This document shows, piece after piece, positions 34,053-43,075 of a stretch of DNA of 48,972 nt; within the stretch, counting starts at the first letter, position 1, and every line of letters starts with the position of its first letter. The DNA comes from an uncultured Lachnospiraceae bacterium (lineage in GTDB: Bacteria > Bacillota > Clostridia > Lachnospirales > Lachnospiraceae). The notes beneath the pieces are model-generated. The model did not search any database, was not told the origin of the DNA, and worked only from the letters and a program-made list of their open reading frames with translations. The stretch spans positions 1 to 48,972 of the forward strand of contig CAOKPU010000017.1 of the NCBI GenBank assembly GCA_948470755.1. The letters are read 5' to 3'. Both the position numbers and the translations under genes were made by a program.

Positions 34053-34889
34053 TTATTCGCCGGCTTCCAGTCCTTCCATGTATTTCGTATATTCTTCCAG
34101 CTTTTCCAGATGCTCTTTTGATACAAGGCTCTTCTCAAAATCTGTCATACCTTTATACATTTCATTCACCTGGTTTATCTTTTCTTTATCTTCCAGTTTC
34201 AACTGATCTTTTGGCGGAAGTTCATCCATTGCTTCCATAAAATCGCCGATCAGGTCTTTCACAAGCTCATCCATCCTGTCGGAAGCTTTGCTCAACTTAT
34301 CCACCAACGCGCTTGCCACAAATGATTTCTCATATTTTGACATGCTTTCATAAATCTCTTTCAATGCATCGACATCTTCCTTGTCATCCAAAGACAGATT
34401 CTCATACGCCGGCAATTTCACGATAGCTGCCGCAAGCGCTTCCGCCTTATCGTAAGCATCCAGATAGTTCGTATCCGCAACCCCGTATACATCATCCAGG
34501 GAATACAGATTGCCCCCGATGGAAACATAGGCTTTATTGTTCTCATAGACAACATAGTCTACCATGCCCTGAATTGTTGTCGATCTGCCATTGCTGTCCG
34601 TAGTATTCACGCTGACAGTCTGCCCTACCAGCGTCGAAGCCCTGGATAATTCCAATGTCGCGCTCATATTCTGCATCTGTTCAAGAGCGGAAAACTGTGC
34701 ATATTGTGAAACAAACTCCGTATTAGAAGTAGGTTCCAACGGATCCTGATACTTCATCTGCGCTACCAGCAGATTAAGAAAAGCTTCCTTATCCATGGTA
34801 GATCCATTCTTTTTTGTACTCTCCGCCAACGATGCTGCGGAATTGCTTTCTACAACTTTTCCATCTTTAATTTGTGCTATTGCTGCCAT
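34053..34889 (-). CDS. flgD: Hook cap protein FlgD with a duplicated C-terminal helical module
   Basis: FlgD caps the growing hook. The 278-residue product has the classic N-terminal region (MDKEAFLNLLVAQMKYQDPLEPTSNTEFVSQYAQFSALEQM, about 32-72) and a small beta segment (about 88-140). Two copies of a helical unit (about 159-209 and 224-274) follow. They share the pattern L-P-x4-L-x-L-x-D-K-E, then Y-x2-M, then E-K-S-x-V, then K-L. I know this pattern from repeats in Gram-positive surface proteins, not from FlgD. The ATG at 34889 follows AGGAG; the upstream in-frame ATG lacks a site. Confidence 0.9.
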   Translation of the reverse strand: MAAIAQIKDGKVVESNSAASLAESTKKNGSTMDKEAFLNLLVAQMKYQDPLEPTSNTEFVSQYAQFSALEQMQNMSATLELSRASTLVGQTVSVNTTDSNGRSTTIQGMVDYVVYENNKAYVSIGGNLYSLDDVYGVADTNYLDAYDKAEALAAAIVKLPAYENLSLDDKEDVDALKEIYESMSKYEKSFVASALVDKLSKASDRMDELVKDLIGDFMEAMDELPPKDQLKLEDKEKINQVNEMYKGMTDFEKSLVSKEHLEKLEEYTKYMEGLEAGE

Positions 34890-34942
34890 TTCCAACTCCT
34901 TTCCATATGGCTTCGCCATATTTATCTATTGAATTCTTAATA

Positions 34943-36376
34943 CTATGCAGTAAAGCTTACCGTGCTGCCGTCCATACCTACGGTATCCGGCTCCGTTTCA
35001 TCCGCCTCCTGCCCGTCATCCAAAGCCAGATTGTTCAAATTAATTCTCCTGGCCCCTTTCCTTTTCCCTTCCTGTGCCTGACGCTGCCCGTTACCGTCGC
35101 CATTCAGGTTCCTTTCAAATGAATGGCTGGCCACCGTAACCTCTACGGCTTCTACTTTTAATCCCTGTTCTTCAAAGCTGTTTTTCAACTGGACGATCTG
35201 GCTTTCAATAGCTGCCTTGACCGTTTCATTCTGTGTCAGGAATTGGGCCGTAATTACGCCTGCTTTGGAAGTAATATTGATGTTTACCGTTCCTAAGCTG
35301 GCAGGGTTTAACTGCAATTCCATCTGGGTCATATCGGCTTTTACCTGAATCTTCATATAATCCATAATCTGATTCATAATGTCCTGCGTATCCGCCATAT
35401 TCTGCACCAAAGGATTTTCAACTGCTACCGCTTCTGCCTTTGTCGTATAACTGCTGTTCAGAAGATTATCCAAAAGCATATCCCCATGCACATTTTCCTG
35501 CATATCCTGCTTTTGAGAAGAACTTTCCTGCTTTGCTTCATCCCCCTTTTTAGAATCCGCCGCAGCTTCTTCCTCTACCGCTTCCGGTTTAAGAGCGGTT
35601 ACTTCTTCGCTCTGCGTTTCCCTGTTCCCGTCTACTTCCACGCTGACTTTGACCGTTTCACCGTTACGCTCTACCACAACTGTGTAATCTTCCTGGCCTT
35701 TCCGGTCTTCCGGTATTTCCTGCTTTGCCGAAGGGTCTATAACTGTTGCAGGATCTTTCCCATCTTCCGTTGTTATTTCCGGAACAGGTTCCTGCTCAAT
35801 CATGGCTGTCAGTTCTTCCGTTGAGATCCCCAGCAGCTCGCCCAACTGATCCACCGTCTCTGCCACAACGCCCAAAAGGTTCTGCAAAGATTCATACAGG
35901 CCTTCATCTGTCATTAACGACAGCATATCTTCGCCTTCCACAGCCAGGACAAGCTGCGTCATATTATCTGCGGCCAGCAAATCAGTCATGGTAAGCCCTA
36001 AGATTTCCATTGCGGCAATGACTTCTTCTTCCGAAACGCCAAGTTCTTCGGCTACTTTCCCAACTAACTCTTCGCCTGCCTTCTGCGCTTCTTCCTTTAC
36101 TTTGCCATCCACCGGCATATCCTGCCCGTTTGCTTTATTACCGTCAGCCTTGGATACATTACCGTCATCCAACCCTTTTTTATCCTGCTTTTGTACTTGG
36201 ACCTTCGTACTTCCTTTCACCGTACTGTCATTTGCCAACTCTATGTCCTTTTGCCCCGATGCCTTATGAAAAACATCTGAAAAATTACCTGACAGATTAT
36301 CCTGAAGGTTTCCCTTGGCTTTTACAGACACAAGATTCATCAGCGGGTTGATTCCCTTTACTTGTGAATTCGTCAT
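34943..36376 (-). CDS. fliK: Flagellar hook-length control protein FliK
   Basis: FliK measures hook length and triggers the FlhB switch. The 477-residue product has a long, acidic, low-complexity N-terminal and middle part (about 1-330). The conserved C-terminal Flg_hook domain (about 345-435) contains LQLNPASLGTVNINITSKAGVITAQFLTQN. A Gly/Arg/Gln tail follows. The middle is poorly conserved as expected. GGAGGAATGAG precedes the ATG. A large palindrome lies 31 bp upstream of the start. Confidence 0.94.
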   Translation of the reverse strand: MTNSQVKGINPLMNLVSVKAKGNLQDNLSGNFSDVFHKASGQKDIELANDSTVKGSTKVQVQKQDKKGLDDGNVSKADGNKANGQDMPVDGKVKEEAQKAGEELVGKVAEELGVSEEEVIAAMEILGLTMTDLLAADNMTQLVLAVEGEDMLSLMTDEGLYESLQNLLGVVAETVDQLGELLGISTEELTAMIEQEPVPEITTEDGKDPATVIDPSAKQEIPEDRKGQEDYTVVVERNGETVKVSVEVDGNRETQSEEVTALKPEAVEEEAAADSKKGDEAKQESSSQKQDMQENVHGDMLLDNLLNSSYTTKAEAVAVENPLVQNMADTQDIMNQIMDYMKIQVKADMTQMELQLNPASLGTVNINITSKAGVITAQFLTQNETVKAAIESQIVQLKNSFEEQGLKVEAVEVTVASHSFERNLNGDGNGQRQAQEGKRKGARRINLNNLALDDGQEADETEPDTVGMDGSTVSFTA

Positions 36377-36406
36377 CTCATTCCTCCTTTCTATCGTGAA
36401 TTTTTT

Positions 36407-36436
36407 TATATAAATGCGGGTACCCGCAATTATATA
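36407..36436. promoter_or_regulatory. 30-bp near-perfect palindrome upstream of fliK
   Basis: The two 15-base arms are complementary except for one pair, and the inner 14 bases (TGCGGGTACCCGCA) are a perfect palindrome. The GC-rich core stands in AT-rich flanks. In RNA it would be a strong hairpin, but no T-run follows it. Because it has no loop, it looks more like a dimer-protein binding site than a terminator. Confidence 0.55.
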
Positions 36437-36509
36437 CTAGCTTACGGACCCGGAATATATCTGCCGGATGCCTTCCTAATTCCATATTGTTTTGCTTTAT
36501 CCGTATCCC

Positions 36510-37394
36510 TTAAGATTCCGGATCCATAATCTTGGTGATCCGGGCGGCTACCTGCGGATCCATTACTCCTAATATCTTACCTCTGTCTTCAGCGCTCATA
36601 ACCGAAAGAATCCTTGCCGCCAATCCAAGATTATCCGTCATCGCCTCAATTATCCCTGCCGCCGCCTTTGGCTTCATTTCCGAATAAGCCTGCGCATATT
36701 CTTTTACTTCATTGCTTTCTTCCACTTGCTGCACCACTTGCTTATATAAATATTCGGCAGTCGCCGGGTCGATACTCTCATAATATTTTTTGTATGCCTC
36801 TTCTCCCGGGCCATTCTCCGCATAAATCACTTCTTCATAAAATTCCGTCTTAATCCTCTGGAATTCCACTTGGTTGTCCTCAAATGTTTTCAACCGCGCA
36901 ACTTCCGCCTTCAGCTTTTCCAACTCTTCAGTATTCTCCGCTCCCGTAGACTGCGCCCGCTGAAGCTCCAGTTCCAGTTCCGTAATATAGTCAACCGCAT
37001 CTTTCAGGTTGGTATAACCGCCATAATCCTCTTCCTCTTCTACCCTGTCGGCCACCATTTCTTCCGTTTCCGGAAGAATCTTGCTGATCACCGGTATGTC
37101 CTTTAATACCGGCGTTAAAACGCCGGAACCAAAACCGCCTACATCCAGTTTGATCAACAGGCACAAAATAGCTACCCAGACTACCACGATCAAAGCCGTC
37201 ACAAGGAAAACCGGAACCCCGCCTCCTATCTCATCCTCGCCCAACTGCTCCTCCTGCAAAGCAATCTCTTTTGCCCTGCGTTTTGCTTCCTTCCTTTGTT
37301 CTTTCTGCTCCGCCTTAAGCCTTTTCTTTTCCTCAGCCAGCCTCTGCTTTTCCGATTTTGAATCTATATCCGTGATTACTTCTGTTCCTGCCAT
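36510..37394 (-). CDS. MotE-like (FliG middle-domain-like) flagellar membrane protein
   Basis: The 294-residue product has a basic coiled N-terminus (about 15-50), one membrane helix (about 60-83), a coiled-coil region (about 130-170) and a C-terminal domain similar to the MgtE N-terminal/FliG middle fold (AYSEMKPKAAAGIIEAMTDNLGLAARILSVMSAEDRGKILGVMDPQVAARITKIM). This is the architecture of MotE, a chaperone of MotC in other bacteria, and it occupies the ylxF position of B. subtilis. The function here is not known. The ATG at 37394 is preceded by AAGGTGAAGG; a GTG three codons upstream is less likely. Confidence 0.85.
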   Translation of the reverse strand: MAGTEVITDIDSKSEKQRLAEEKKRLKAEQKEQRKEAKRRAKEIALQEEQLGEDEIGGGVPVFLVTALIVVVWVAILCLLIKLDVGGFGSGVLTPVLKDIPVISKILPETEEMVADRVEEEEDYGGYTNLKDAVDYITELELELQRAQSTGAENTEELEKLKAEVARLKTFEDNQVEFQRIKTEFYEEVIYAENGPGEEAYKKYYESIDPATAEYLYKQVVQQVEESNEVKEYAQAYSEMKPKAAAGIIEAMTDNLGLAARILSVMSAEDRGKILGVMDPQVAARITKIMDPES

Positions 37395-37399
37395 TTCCT

Positions 37400-37846
37400 T
37401 CACCTTCTTTTCTGTCCATAGGTATAACTGACTAATTCATCCACTTCTTTGCTTTCTCTGGCATTCTCCTCCTTCATAAATACCTCAAAAGCGTTTTCCC
37501 TCAGTTTTTCCTGGATTTTCCTCTCCTGCACCGCTTCCTGGAGTTTCTGCCGCTCCTTTTCCAGAGCCTCTTCCGCTTTCCTTATCTCTATTTTTTGAAC
37601 GGCTATATACTCATCCATCTGTATCAGCGCATTCCCATTGTCAAGGATATCCCGGACTTTCAGATTATCTTCCCTCAGTTTCCTGCCTTCTTCTTCATAA
37701 TCAGCCTTTCTCTGCAGAAGAAGGCCAAGTTTCTCCTCTTCCTCGTCCAAACGCTTTCTGGCTGCGGCAAACTCCATTTTCTGCTGTTCTTCCAGCTTCA
37801 ATTTAAGATTCAGTATATTCTGCATCCTATATATGAATTTCGCCAT
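37400..37846 (-). CDS. fliJ: Flagellar export chaperone FliJ
   Basis: FliJ is a soluble coiled-coil component that sits in the FliI ATPase ring. The 148-residue product is nearly all helical and charged, begins MAKFIYRMQNILNLKLKLEEQQ (a typical FliJ opening) and ends with a YTYGQKRR tail. It starts 8 bp after the fliI stop. Recognition is by opening, length, coil content and position. Confidence 0.92.
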   Translation of the reverse strand: MAKFIYRMQNILNLKLKLEEQQKMEFAAARKRLDEEEEKLGLLLQRKADYEEEGRKLREDNLKVRDILDNGNALIQMDEYIAVQKIEIRKAEEALEKERQKLQEAVQERKIQEKLRENAFEVFMKEENARESKEVDELVSYTYGQKRR

Positions 37847-37854
37847 AATGCCCT

Positions 37855-39174
37855 CTAATCGTTAAACAATTCTTCCATCATATTTACAGCCTCTTCAAAG
37901 CTGAATTTATCTTCTACTGCCTGCATCAGGAATGCATTCACGGCATCTATCTTTTCAATTGCATAATCAATATTCGGATTGCTTCCATTTTTATACGCCC
38001 CGATATTAATCAGATCTTCCGCTTCATTATAAGTCGCCAGCACATTCTTTAGCTTTCCTGCCGCTTGTTTATGTTCCCTTCCTGCAATCTGGCTCATGCA
38101 ACGAGAAATGCTTTGCAGGATATCAATCGCCGGATAATGGTTCCTATGCGCCAGTTTCCTGCTCAACATCACATGTCCATCCAGAATGCTTCTTGCCGTA
38201 TCCGTAATCGGCTCATTAAAATCATCCCCATCCACGAGTACGGTATATAACCCGGTAATGGAACCGGATTTAGAACGCCCTGCCCTCTCCAAAAGCTTTG
38301 GCATTTCCGAATAAACACTGGGCGGATATCCCCTGGAAACCGGGGGTTCCCCGCTGGCAAGGCCAATCTCCCTTTGCGCCATGGAAAAACGCGTCAGGGA
38401 ATCCATCATCAAAAGTACATCCTTGCCCTGATCCCTGAAATACTCCGCAACCGCAGTTGCCGTTTTTGCAGCCTTATTCCTTTCAAGCGCCGGCTTATCC
38501 GAAGTTGCTACCACGACAACAGATCTCTTCATCCCTTCCGGCCCCAAATCCCTTTCAATAAATTCACGGACTTCCCTGCCACGTTCGCCAATCAATGCAA
38601 TAACATTTACATCCGCCTTTGTATTCCTCGCAAACATGCCCAGCAATGTGGATTTTCCTACCCCGGAACCGGCAAAGATGCCAATTCTCTGGCCTTTCCC
38701 TATCGTAATCAGCCCGTCTACGGCTTTTACTCCTAAGGGAAGCACATCTTCAATGATATCCCTGCTCATCGGATCTGGCGGCGGCGCTTCCACGGAATAC
38801 TCCTTACCGCTTACTGCCGCTTGATCCCCTGTCGGCCTTCCTAAGCCATCCAGCGTCTGTCCCAACAGTTCATCGCTTACCTGTATGGATAAAGGAAGCC
38901 CTGTATTCTCCACCATGCTCCCAAAACCTATGCCTTCCACCGACTCATAAGGCATCAGCAGCGTTTTCTTATCTTTGAACCCTACTACTTCTGCCATAAC
39001 CGGTTTCATCTCTTCTTTTGTATCAGGATAAATCAGGCAAATATCCCCAAGTTTTGCCTCCGGCCCCAGCGACTCTATGGTCAACCCTACAATATTAACC
39101 ACTTTCCCCTTCATTTTATAAAAAGTGCCTTCCGCTACTCTCTCATATTTTACAAAATTAATTGATGCTCTCAA
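37855..39174 (-). CDS. fliI: Flagellum-specific ATPase FliI
   Basis: FliI is the ATPase of the export apparatus. The 439-residue product has an N-terminal beta-barrel domain and a core with Walker A AGSGVGKST (168-176). The segments GERGREVREF and LLMMDSLTRFSMAQREIGL (Walker B) and the export-ATPase motif SGEPPVSRGYPPSVYSEMPKLLERAG follow. The start codon is TTG at 39174 with GGGTGG about 8 bp upstream, 2 bp after the fliH stop, so translation is coupled. Confidence 0.97.
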   Translation of the reverse strand: MRASINFVKYERVAEGTFYKMKGKVVNIVGLTIESLGPEAKLGDICLIYPDTKEEMKPVMAEVVGFKDKKTLLMPYESVEGIGFGSMVENTGLPLSIQVSDELLGQTLDGLGRPTGDQAAVSGKEYSVEAPPPDPMSRDIIEDVLPLGVKAVDGLITIGKGQRIGIFAGSGVGKSTLLGMFARNTKADVNVIALIGERGREVREFIERDLGPEGMKRSVVVVATSDKPALERNKAAKTATAVAEYFRDQGKDVLLMMDSLTRFSMAQREIGLASGEPPVSRGYPPSVYSEMPKLLERAGRSKSGSITGLYTVLVDGDDFNEPITDTARSILDGHVMLSRKLAHRNHYPAIDILQSISRCMSQIAGREHKQAAGKLKNVLATYNEAEDLINIGAYKNGSNPNIDYAIEKIDAVNAFLMQAVEDKFSFEEAVNMMEELFND

Positions 39175-39176
39175 TT

Positions 39177-40058
39177 TTAATCCACCCTATATGATAATAG
39201 CCTTAACTTCTGTGCCAGTTCTTCCAATTGCGTACCCAAGCCGCAATCAAAAATCCCCCCGTCCGTTTCAATAATGCAATCATTCGGCCCCAGAGTAATA
39301 TCCTCTACCAGCTCTACGGAAGCATTTGACGACACCGAAGAAGCCAGCATCTCATTTTTTTTCATATTCACGTAAGGATAGTCCTCTTTAGAAACATGGA
39401 TCAGATAATTGCTGTTCCCCTCAATCTTATGCATGGTAGATGCTATCAAATGCATAACTATGTCATGCTCTTTGCATAAATCAATCTGAAATACTTTTTC
39501 ATATATATCTGTCAATGCTTCTACAAATTTCGGTTCTAAACTGCGTACAAGAGCCTGATATTCTTCTTCCATCTGCCTCCGGTCATTCAAAAGCTCTTGT
39601 TTCTGCTGTTCAACCTGCTCTATCGCTTCGTTATATCCCACATCATAACCTTGCGACCTGGCTTCCTCATATGTATTCTGCCGCAGAGTCTCAATCTCTG
39701 TCTGCGCCTCAATCAGCGCAGTGGACTTTATACTATCCGCTTCCCTGCGTGCAGAAGCCAGGATTTCCTGTGCCTGCGCAGAAATTAAAGCTAAGGCTTC
39801 CCCGGATTCCTGAGGGGGCGCCGGAACCTCTTCTTCCCCATTTTCCAGTTCCCGGATAAGGGCATCCACCTCTTCGGCATCCAAATCCCCGGAAAAACCA
39901 TCCAAAGCATCCATCCCGCCGCTGCCAATCTCCCTTAGCATCTGTCCTTCCAATGCTTCTATCTTTTTTGCAACCTTTTCGTTATTATCTATCAAAAGCT
40001 TATCGTCGTCCTGAACATTCACCTGATGAAATTTATATATATTATTACTATATAACAA
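39177..40058 (-). CDS. fliH: Flagellar assembly protein FliH
   Basis: FliH binds and regulates FliI and docks it to the C ring. The product (about 293 residues) has a charged N-terminus, a Glu-rich middle with long coiled coil (about 100-195), and a C-terminal FliH/VirB-like domain (about 205-285; DIVMHLIASTMHKIEG, LGPNDCIIETDGGIFDCGLGTQLEEL). The start is uncertain: I prefer TTG at 40058 because GGAGG lies 8 bp upstream; GTG at 40067 overlaps it. The gene overlaps the end of fliG by 11 bp. Confidence 0.88.
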   Translation of the reverse strand: MLYSNNIYKFHQVNVQDDDKLLIDNNEKVAKKIEALEGQMLREIGSGGMDALDGFSGDLDAEEVDALIRELENGEEEVPAPPQESGEALALISAQAQEILASARREADSIKSTALIEAQTEIETLRQNTYEEARSQGYDVGYNEAIEQVEQQKQELLNDRRQMEEEYQALVRSLEPKFVEALTDIYEKVFQIDLCKEHDIVMHLIASTMHKIEGNSNYLIHVSKEDYPYVNMKKNEMLASSVSSNASVELVEDITLGPNDCIIETDGGIFDCGLGTQLEELAQKLRLLSYRVD

Positions 40059-41061
40059 TCTCGTCACCTCCGCCCCTGGAGATAACAATTTCTGCTGAAT
40101 CTTCCAGTTTCCTGATAATATTAACAATCTTCTGCTGCGCCTCTTCCACATCTTTCATACGGACAGGACCCATAAATTCCATATCTTCCTTTATCATAAC
40201 AGCCAGACGTTTTGACATATTGTTGAAGATTGCATTCTGCACCTGTTCATTTGACCCCTTCAAGGCAATCGCAAGGTCATTATTATCCACATCCCTAAGC
40301 ACCCTTTGGATTGCCCTGTCATCAAGCAGCAGGATATCTTCGAATACAAACATCTTCTTCCTGATTTCGTCTGCCAATTCCGGCTCTTCGATTTCCAAAG
40401 TTTCCATGATATGTTTTTCTGTTCCCCTGTCCACCGTATTCAAAATCTCTACTACGGCGTCTACACCGCCGATAATGGTGTAATCCTGATTTACTAATGT
40501 CGACAGCTTGGATTCCAAAACTTTCTCCACCTCTTTTATAACATCCGGGCTGGTCCTATCCATCACTGCAATACGCTTCGCCACATCCGCCTGCCTTTCA
40601 GGAGGAAGCGATGATATGATCAGCGAAGACTGCGCCGGAGATAAATATGACATAATAAGCGCAATTGTCTGAGGATGTTCATCCTGAATAAAGTTCAATA
40701 ACTGGGAAGCATCTGTTTTTCTGACAAACTCGAATGGCTTTACCTGCAGTGACGCCGTCAGCTTGCTGATAACGTCCATCGCCCGTTCGGATCCAAGCGC
40801 TTTCTCCAGCAGTTCTTTTGCATAACCGATACCGCCCTCTGCAATATATTGTTGTGCCAGACACACCTGATAGAATTCCTCTATGATTTCTTCTTTAAGC
40901 TGCGGCGTAACACTTCTTGTATTTGCAATTTCCAATGTCAGTTCTTCAATTTCTTCTTCTTTCAGATGTTTAAATATTAAGGCCGATCTTTCCGGCCCTA
41001 AAGCTATCAAAAGAATCGCCGCTTTTTGTAAGCCTGTTATCTTCTCATCTGTTCTGGCCAT
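40048..41061 (-). CDS. fliG: Flagellar motor switch protein FliG
   Basis: FliG forms the upper C ring, binds FliF and receives torque from MotA. The 337-residue product has N, middle (LLNFIQDEHPQTIALIMSYLSPAQSS, about 115-140, with an EHPQ motif) and C domains (MFVFEDILLLDDRAIQRVLRDVDNNDLAIALKGS, about 235-270). This last segment carries the charged torque helix region. Starts 6 bp after the fliF stop. All domains are complete. Confidence 0.97.
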   Translation of the reverse strand: MARTDEKITGLQKAAILLIALGPERSALIFKHLKEEEIEELTLEIANTRSVTPQLKEEIIEEFYQVCLAQQYIAEGGIGYAKELLEKALGSERAMDVISKLTASLQVKPFEFVRKTDASQLLNFIQDEHPQTIALIMSYLSPAQSSLIISSLPPERQADVAKRIAVMDRTSPDVIKEVEKVLESKLSTLVNQDYTIIGGVDAVVEILNTVDRGTEKHIMETLEIEEPELADEIRKKMFVFEDILLLDDRAIQRVLRDVDNNDLAIALKGSNEQVQNAIFNNMSKRLAVMIKEDMEFMGPVRMKDVEEAQQKIVNIIRKLEDSAEIVISRGGGDEIVI

Positions 41062-41067
41062 TATCTT

Positions 41068-42669
41068 TTACCCCCAGTCCTCATTGAGCCAGTTTCTCAG
41101 CAGACTGGCAGCCGCCTCCGGATTTTCATCCACAAATTTATCAATTAACTTTCTAGTCTCAGATTGGTCGTCAAAGACAATATCTTCCTTATCATCAGGA
41201 ACCGACTGAAGCAGTGATTCCACGGACAGTTCCTCGTCCTGGGCTTCTTCTTTCTCCCCGCGCATGCTTCTGAAAACAACAAAACCAAGCAATGCCAGTA
41301 TTACAACAATCAACACAACCTGTACGACATCCGTAGCGGATACATTAAAGCCTTCCCTGTCAAAGAACACGTTCTCACGATATGCTACGATAGTAATATT
41401 ATCTGTACTGATCCCCGTTGCATTAGCAACAACACTGTACAAGTCCTCATCCACTTCAATCCTGGATCTGCCTTGATTGGAAGCCTTATACTCCTCCCAT
41501 GAAATACCGTCTAGCAGGCCCTGGCTGCTGGCTTCTTCTTCACGCACCACATTATAATCAATCGCGGTAACGGAAACAGAAGACTCCTCATAAATAATCA
41601 GCCCGGCCGGGATGCTTTTGTTGGTGATTGTCTCATTCGGCACATAATCCCTGGATTCCTCGCTGGTCGTCTCACTGCTTTCCGCAGAATCCTGGAATTG
41701 GTACGTGGTGTTATTCTCGGTATTGGAGTCCGTCCCCGGAGCCCCTCCGCCGGAATTCGTACTCTCGGAATTGAAGATATCTTCATGGCTTAACAAGCCC
41801 TGCGTCTGTCCTTCGGGAGCCGAAAATGTATGCTCTGTCGATTCGGAAGATGAAAAATCCAACGACAAATTGCTTGCAACCTCAATATTATCAAACTCAT
41901 TGGTCCCAAGCAAAACTCTTTTTACTTCGTTTTTTACAAGATTCTCCGCCTGTGATTTTACATTAAGCTGAGAAGTGGCAGTCCCTGATATTGTATAATT
42001 TTCATCACCGGAAAAAAGCATATTCCCTTCCGTATCGAAGATCACAATATTATTCGTCGTCTTATTGCCGATTGCCGTCGCCACCGCCCTGGCTAAAAAT
42101 GCCGCATTATCCGCAGAAAATTCCCCATCCAGTTCTAATAATATGCTGGCAAAAGATTCCTCTTCCGAAGAAATCAAAGTCCCGTCGTTTTCAGCAATGG
42201 AAAGTTCCACCCAGGCGTTCTTGACTGCAGAAAGCCTCTCGACAAACTGCTTTTCCAGCTTATCTTCCATAAAAATCTGATATTTCTTCTGTTTATCCGA
42301 TTCCGTAGTGCTAAAGCCCCCGTTTGTCACCATGTCAATCGTGTATGTATCGGAACGGATGTCATTCGCCCCTAACAGGAGTTCAGCATTCGATGCCTGT
42401 TTTTCCAACACCTTTATTTGAAGCCCGTCGTCGGATACCCGGTATGTAATCCCTTCGCCTTCCAGCAGCTCCACCACTTCCGCCGCCTGTTTTGTCGTTT
42501 CACACTGCATCAACTGTATATACTGCGGTTTTGTAAGCACAGCCACAATAATCGCGATCGTCAGCACGATACCGGCCGTAGCCGAAATGATAATCGTCTT
42601 TTGCTTCGCCGTAAATTTATTCCACCATTCAAGAACTTTGCCTAAAAGCCCCTTTAATCTATCTGCCAT
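41068..42669 (-). CDS. fliF: Flagellar MS-ring protein FliF
   Basis: FliF forms the MS ring in the membrane, the base of the flagellum. The 533-residue product has a first membrane helix (about 24-46), ring-building motifs (YRVSDDGLQIKVLEKQASNAELLLGANDI; ERLSAVKNAWVELSIAENDGT), a variable Ser/Thr/Asn-rich region (about 295-345), a second membrane helix (about 433-455) and a C-terminal FliG-binding tail. The ATG at 42669 follows AAGGAG at 8 bp; a GTG one codon upstream is an alternative. Confidence 0.97.
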   Translation of the reverse strand: MADRLKGLLGKVLEWWNKFTAKQKTIIISATAGIVLTIAIIVAVLTKPQYIQLMQCETTKQAAEVVELLEGEGITYRVSDDGLQIKVLEKQASNAELLLGANDIRSDTYTIDMVTNGGFSTTESDKQKKYQIFMEDKLEKQFVERLSAVKNAWVELSIAENDGTLISSEEESFASILLELDGEFSADNAAFLARAVATAIGNKTTNNIVIFDTEGNMLFSGDENYTISGTATSQLNVKSQAENLVKNEVKRVLLGTNEFDNIEVASNLSLDFSSSESTEHTFSAPEGQTQGLLSHEDIFNSESTNSGGGAPGTDSNTENNTTYQFQDSAESSETTSEESRDYVPNETITNKSIPAGLIIYEESSVSVTAIDYNVVREEEASSQGLLDGISWEEYKASNQGRSRIEVDEDLYSVVANATGISTDNITIVAYRENVFFDREGFNVSATDVVQVVLIVVILALLGFVVFRSMRGEKEEAQDEELSVESLLQSVPDDKEDIVFDDQSETRKLIDKFVDENPEAAASLLRNWLNEDWG

Positions 42670-42709
42670 CACTAAGTCTCCTTATCTGATTTTTTCCTAT
42701 CAGATTTTT

Positions 42710-43033
42710 TTAGATTTGCATCTGCATAAGTTCTTTATATGCTTGCAGCAATTTCTCCCGTACTGCAACGGTGTACTGCAGGGCCGTTGCCGCCTTATTC
42801 ATTGCTACCGATAGCTCATGGGTGCTTTCCGTCTCTCCAAGCATCCATCTGATTTCTTCATTTTCCATATCTGACAGATAGCTGTTCGTGGTATTAATAT
42901 TATCTACTGCTTTTTTAAAAACACTGTCAAAAGACAAGTCCGGTTTTTCCAGCACCTGCCTTCCGATCGGACTATTCTCTGCCGCCTGCCTTATCGCCGC
43001 CGACCCAATATTATAAAGTGATGAAATATCCAT
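42710..43033 (-). CDS. fliE: Flagellar hook-basal body protein FliE
   Basis: FliE joins the MS ring to the rod. The 107-residue product shows SFDSVFKKAVDNINTTNSYLSDMENEEIRWMLGETESTHELSVAMNKAATALQYTVAVREKLLQAYKELMQMQI-type family sequence in pieces: the VAMNKA and REKLLQAYKE segments are diagnostic. The ATG at 43033 follows GGAGGGAATT. It sits between flgC and fliF as in B. subtilis. Confidence 0.94.
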   Translation of the reverse strand: MDISSLYNIGSAAIRQAAENSPIGRQVLEKPDLSFDSVFKKAVDNINTTNSYLSDMENEEIRWMLGETESTHELSVAMNKAATALQYTVAVREKLLQAYKELMQMQI

Positions 43034-43075
43034 AATTCCCTCCATTTTAAGACCCTTTTACACGTTTATCCCCTA

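Noticed and set aside
34053-34253. FlgD C-terminus as a frameshift or gene fusion artefact
   Set aside because: The frame is continuous, codon use looks the same, and both halves of the duplication read in one frame without stop codons.
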